6,094 nucleotides of DNA, taken from Oscillospiraceae bacterium (GTDB lineage: Bacteria > Bacillota_A > Clostridia > Oscillospirales > JAAYXM01). Where the stretch lies: NCBI GenBank assembly GCA_017408185.1, contig JAFQVE010000518.1, forward strand, positions 1 through 6,094. The letters are read 5' to 3'. The first letter of the stretch is position 1. Each line of letters starts with the position of its first letter. A program made the position numbers and the translations under genes. This document shows, in pieces, positions 5,222-6,094 of the stretch. A model generated the notes under the pieces. The model ran no database searches. It worked only from the letters and a program-made list of their open reading frames with translations, and had not been told where the DNA came from.

Positions 5222-6094
5222 ATGCAAAAAACAAAAAAATCTTTGAAAATTTTTGCCGCTTTTATAATTTCTTTTTCATTTATAATAACGGCAAAAGCAG
5301 CAGACAAGCTTGTCCCTCTCGGTCATACAACCGGCATAAAGCTTTTGTGTGACGGCGCGATTGTAACCGAGCTTTCGGACAACGTTCCGGAAAATCCGTG
5401 CAGAGCCGCAGGAATAGCACCCGGCGATGTTATCAAAAGCGTTGACGGAAATGCAGTAACCTCAAATGACGATCTTCGCCGGATGGTGACTGAAAGCGAA
5501 GGGCGTGAGATGACGGTTGAGTATGTGCGGCAAGGAGAGGTAAAGGCGGTTAAGGTAACTCCCGTAAAGGCGGAGGACGGAAAATATGCGCTCGGAATCC
5601 GCATCCGTGACAGCGTTGCCGGAATAGGGACACTCACCTATTATAATCCCGAGAACAAAACCTACGGCGCGCTGGGGCACGGCGTAACGGAAAGCGACAC
5701 CAATGTGCTTATTCCCCCTCAGCGCGGGGCTCTTATGAAATCTAAGGTAGAAAGCGTTGTGCAAGGCGGTCCCGGAAATCCGGGTGAGCTTCGCGGTGAA
5801 TATGACCTGACGAATGATTATGCCGACATTGAAAAGAATACGGAGAGCGGGATATTCGGGAAAATCAAGGACAGCGCAGAATTTGAAAAGATGGCGCAGT
5901 ACCCGATAGCAAATAAAAACGAAATCAAGCGTGGAAAAGCGACCATTCTTTCAAACGTTGAAGGCGATGAAGTTAAAGAATACGAAATTGAGATAACAAG
6001 CATATATTTTGACGGCGAAAAGACAAAAAATATGCTTGTCCGTGCAACCGATCCCGAGCTTATTGCAAAAACAGGCGGAATTGTCCGCGGAATG
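5222..6094 (+). CDS. spoIVB: SpoIVB-type sporulation serine peptidase (S55), N-terminal part, 3' end outside window
   Basis: In Bacillus this forespore-made peptidase crosses into the intermembrane space and cleaves SpoIVFA, triggering pro-sigma-K processing. The frame is open for 291 codons to the window edge. Residues 1-26 form a Lys-rich start, a hydrophobic segment (9-23) and an AKAA cleavage-like site: a signal peptide or membrane anchor. A PDZ domain spans about 35-115 (AAGIAPGDVIKSVDGNAV at 62-79). The S55 domain opens with GIRIRDSVAGIGTLTYYNP (125-143), with GALGHGV carrying the probable catalytic His153, then GNPGELRG and NTESGIFGKI. The window stops at GGIVRGM (285-291), one codon before the serine of the family's GMSGSP motif; Asp277 is a candidate for the triad acid. 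AAAGGAGG (5209-5216) lies 5 bases before ATG. No arginine uses CGA. The sequence before the PDZ domain is much shorter than in B. subtilis SpoIVB. Confidence 0.93.
   Translation, partial: MQKTKKSLKIFAAFIISFSFIITAKAADKLVPLGHTTGIKLLCDGAIVTELSDNVPENPCRAAGIAPGDVIKSVDGNAVTSNDDLRRMVTESEGREMTVEYVRQGEVKAVKVTPVKAEDGKYALGIRIRDSVAGIGTLTYYNPENKTYGALGHGVTESDTNVLIPPQRGALMKSKVESVVQGGPGNPGELRGEYDLTNDYADIEKNTESGIFGKIKDSAEFEKMAQYPIANKNEIKRGKATILSNVEGDEVKEYEIEITSIYFDGEKTKNMLVRATDPELIAKTGGIVRGM

Overview
The window reads as chromosome of a spore-forming member of the Clostridia, probably an uncultured gut-type lineage near the Oscillospirales. The evidence is a spoIVB-type sporulation protease gene, a type 3 ProRS, strong AGGAGG-like ribosome binding sites, moderate GC content and a palindrome-rich intergenic element of a style I associate from memory with that group. 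The species cannot be named from the sequence alone. All genes lie on the + strand.

Layout: (1) 1-741 is the C-terminal half of proline--tRNA ligase (proS, archaeal/eukaryal-like type 3), cut by the left edge. (2) 742-1065 is a 324-base gap with no credible gene; most of it (about 757-1017) is a chain of at least eight hairpins. (3) 1066-2832 is a complete argS. (4) 2852-4210 is a complete MATE-family exporter, 19 bases after argS and probably co-transcribed. (5) 4217-4274 is a strong hairpin terminator. (6) 4331-5078 is a type II toxin-antitoxin operon: a near-consensus promoter, a Phd/YefM-type antitoxin (4402-4728) and a RelE-type toxin (4746-5078) that keeps every catalytic position of E. 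coli RelE. (7) 5078-5134 is a second copy of the terminator. (8) 5222-6094 is the start of spoIVB, which runs off the right edge one codon before the expected catalytic serine.

The housekeeping part (proS, argS) supplies aminoacyl-tRNAs and the MATE gene is an exporter of unknown substrate. The toxin-antitoxin pair looks like a later arrival. It lies between two direct copies of a terminator element, and 6 of its 12 arginine codons are CGA, against none in proS, argS or the visible part of spoIVB. The most unusual feature is that the two terminator copies are collinear except for the loop, which is the exact reverse complement in the second copy (AAAGATA versus TATCTTT).

I do not see a wholly new multi-gene system here. 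The items worth following up are the loop-flipped terminator pair around the toxin-antitoxin module, the composite palindromic element before argS, and the short, atypically placed spoIVB.
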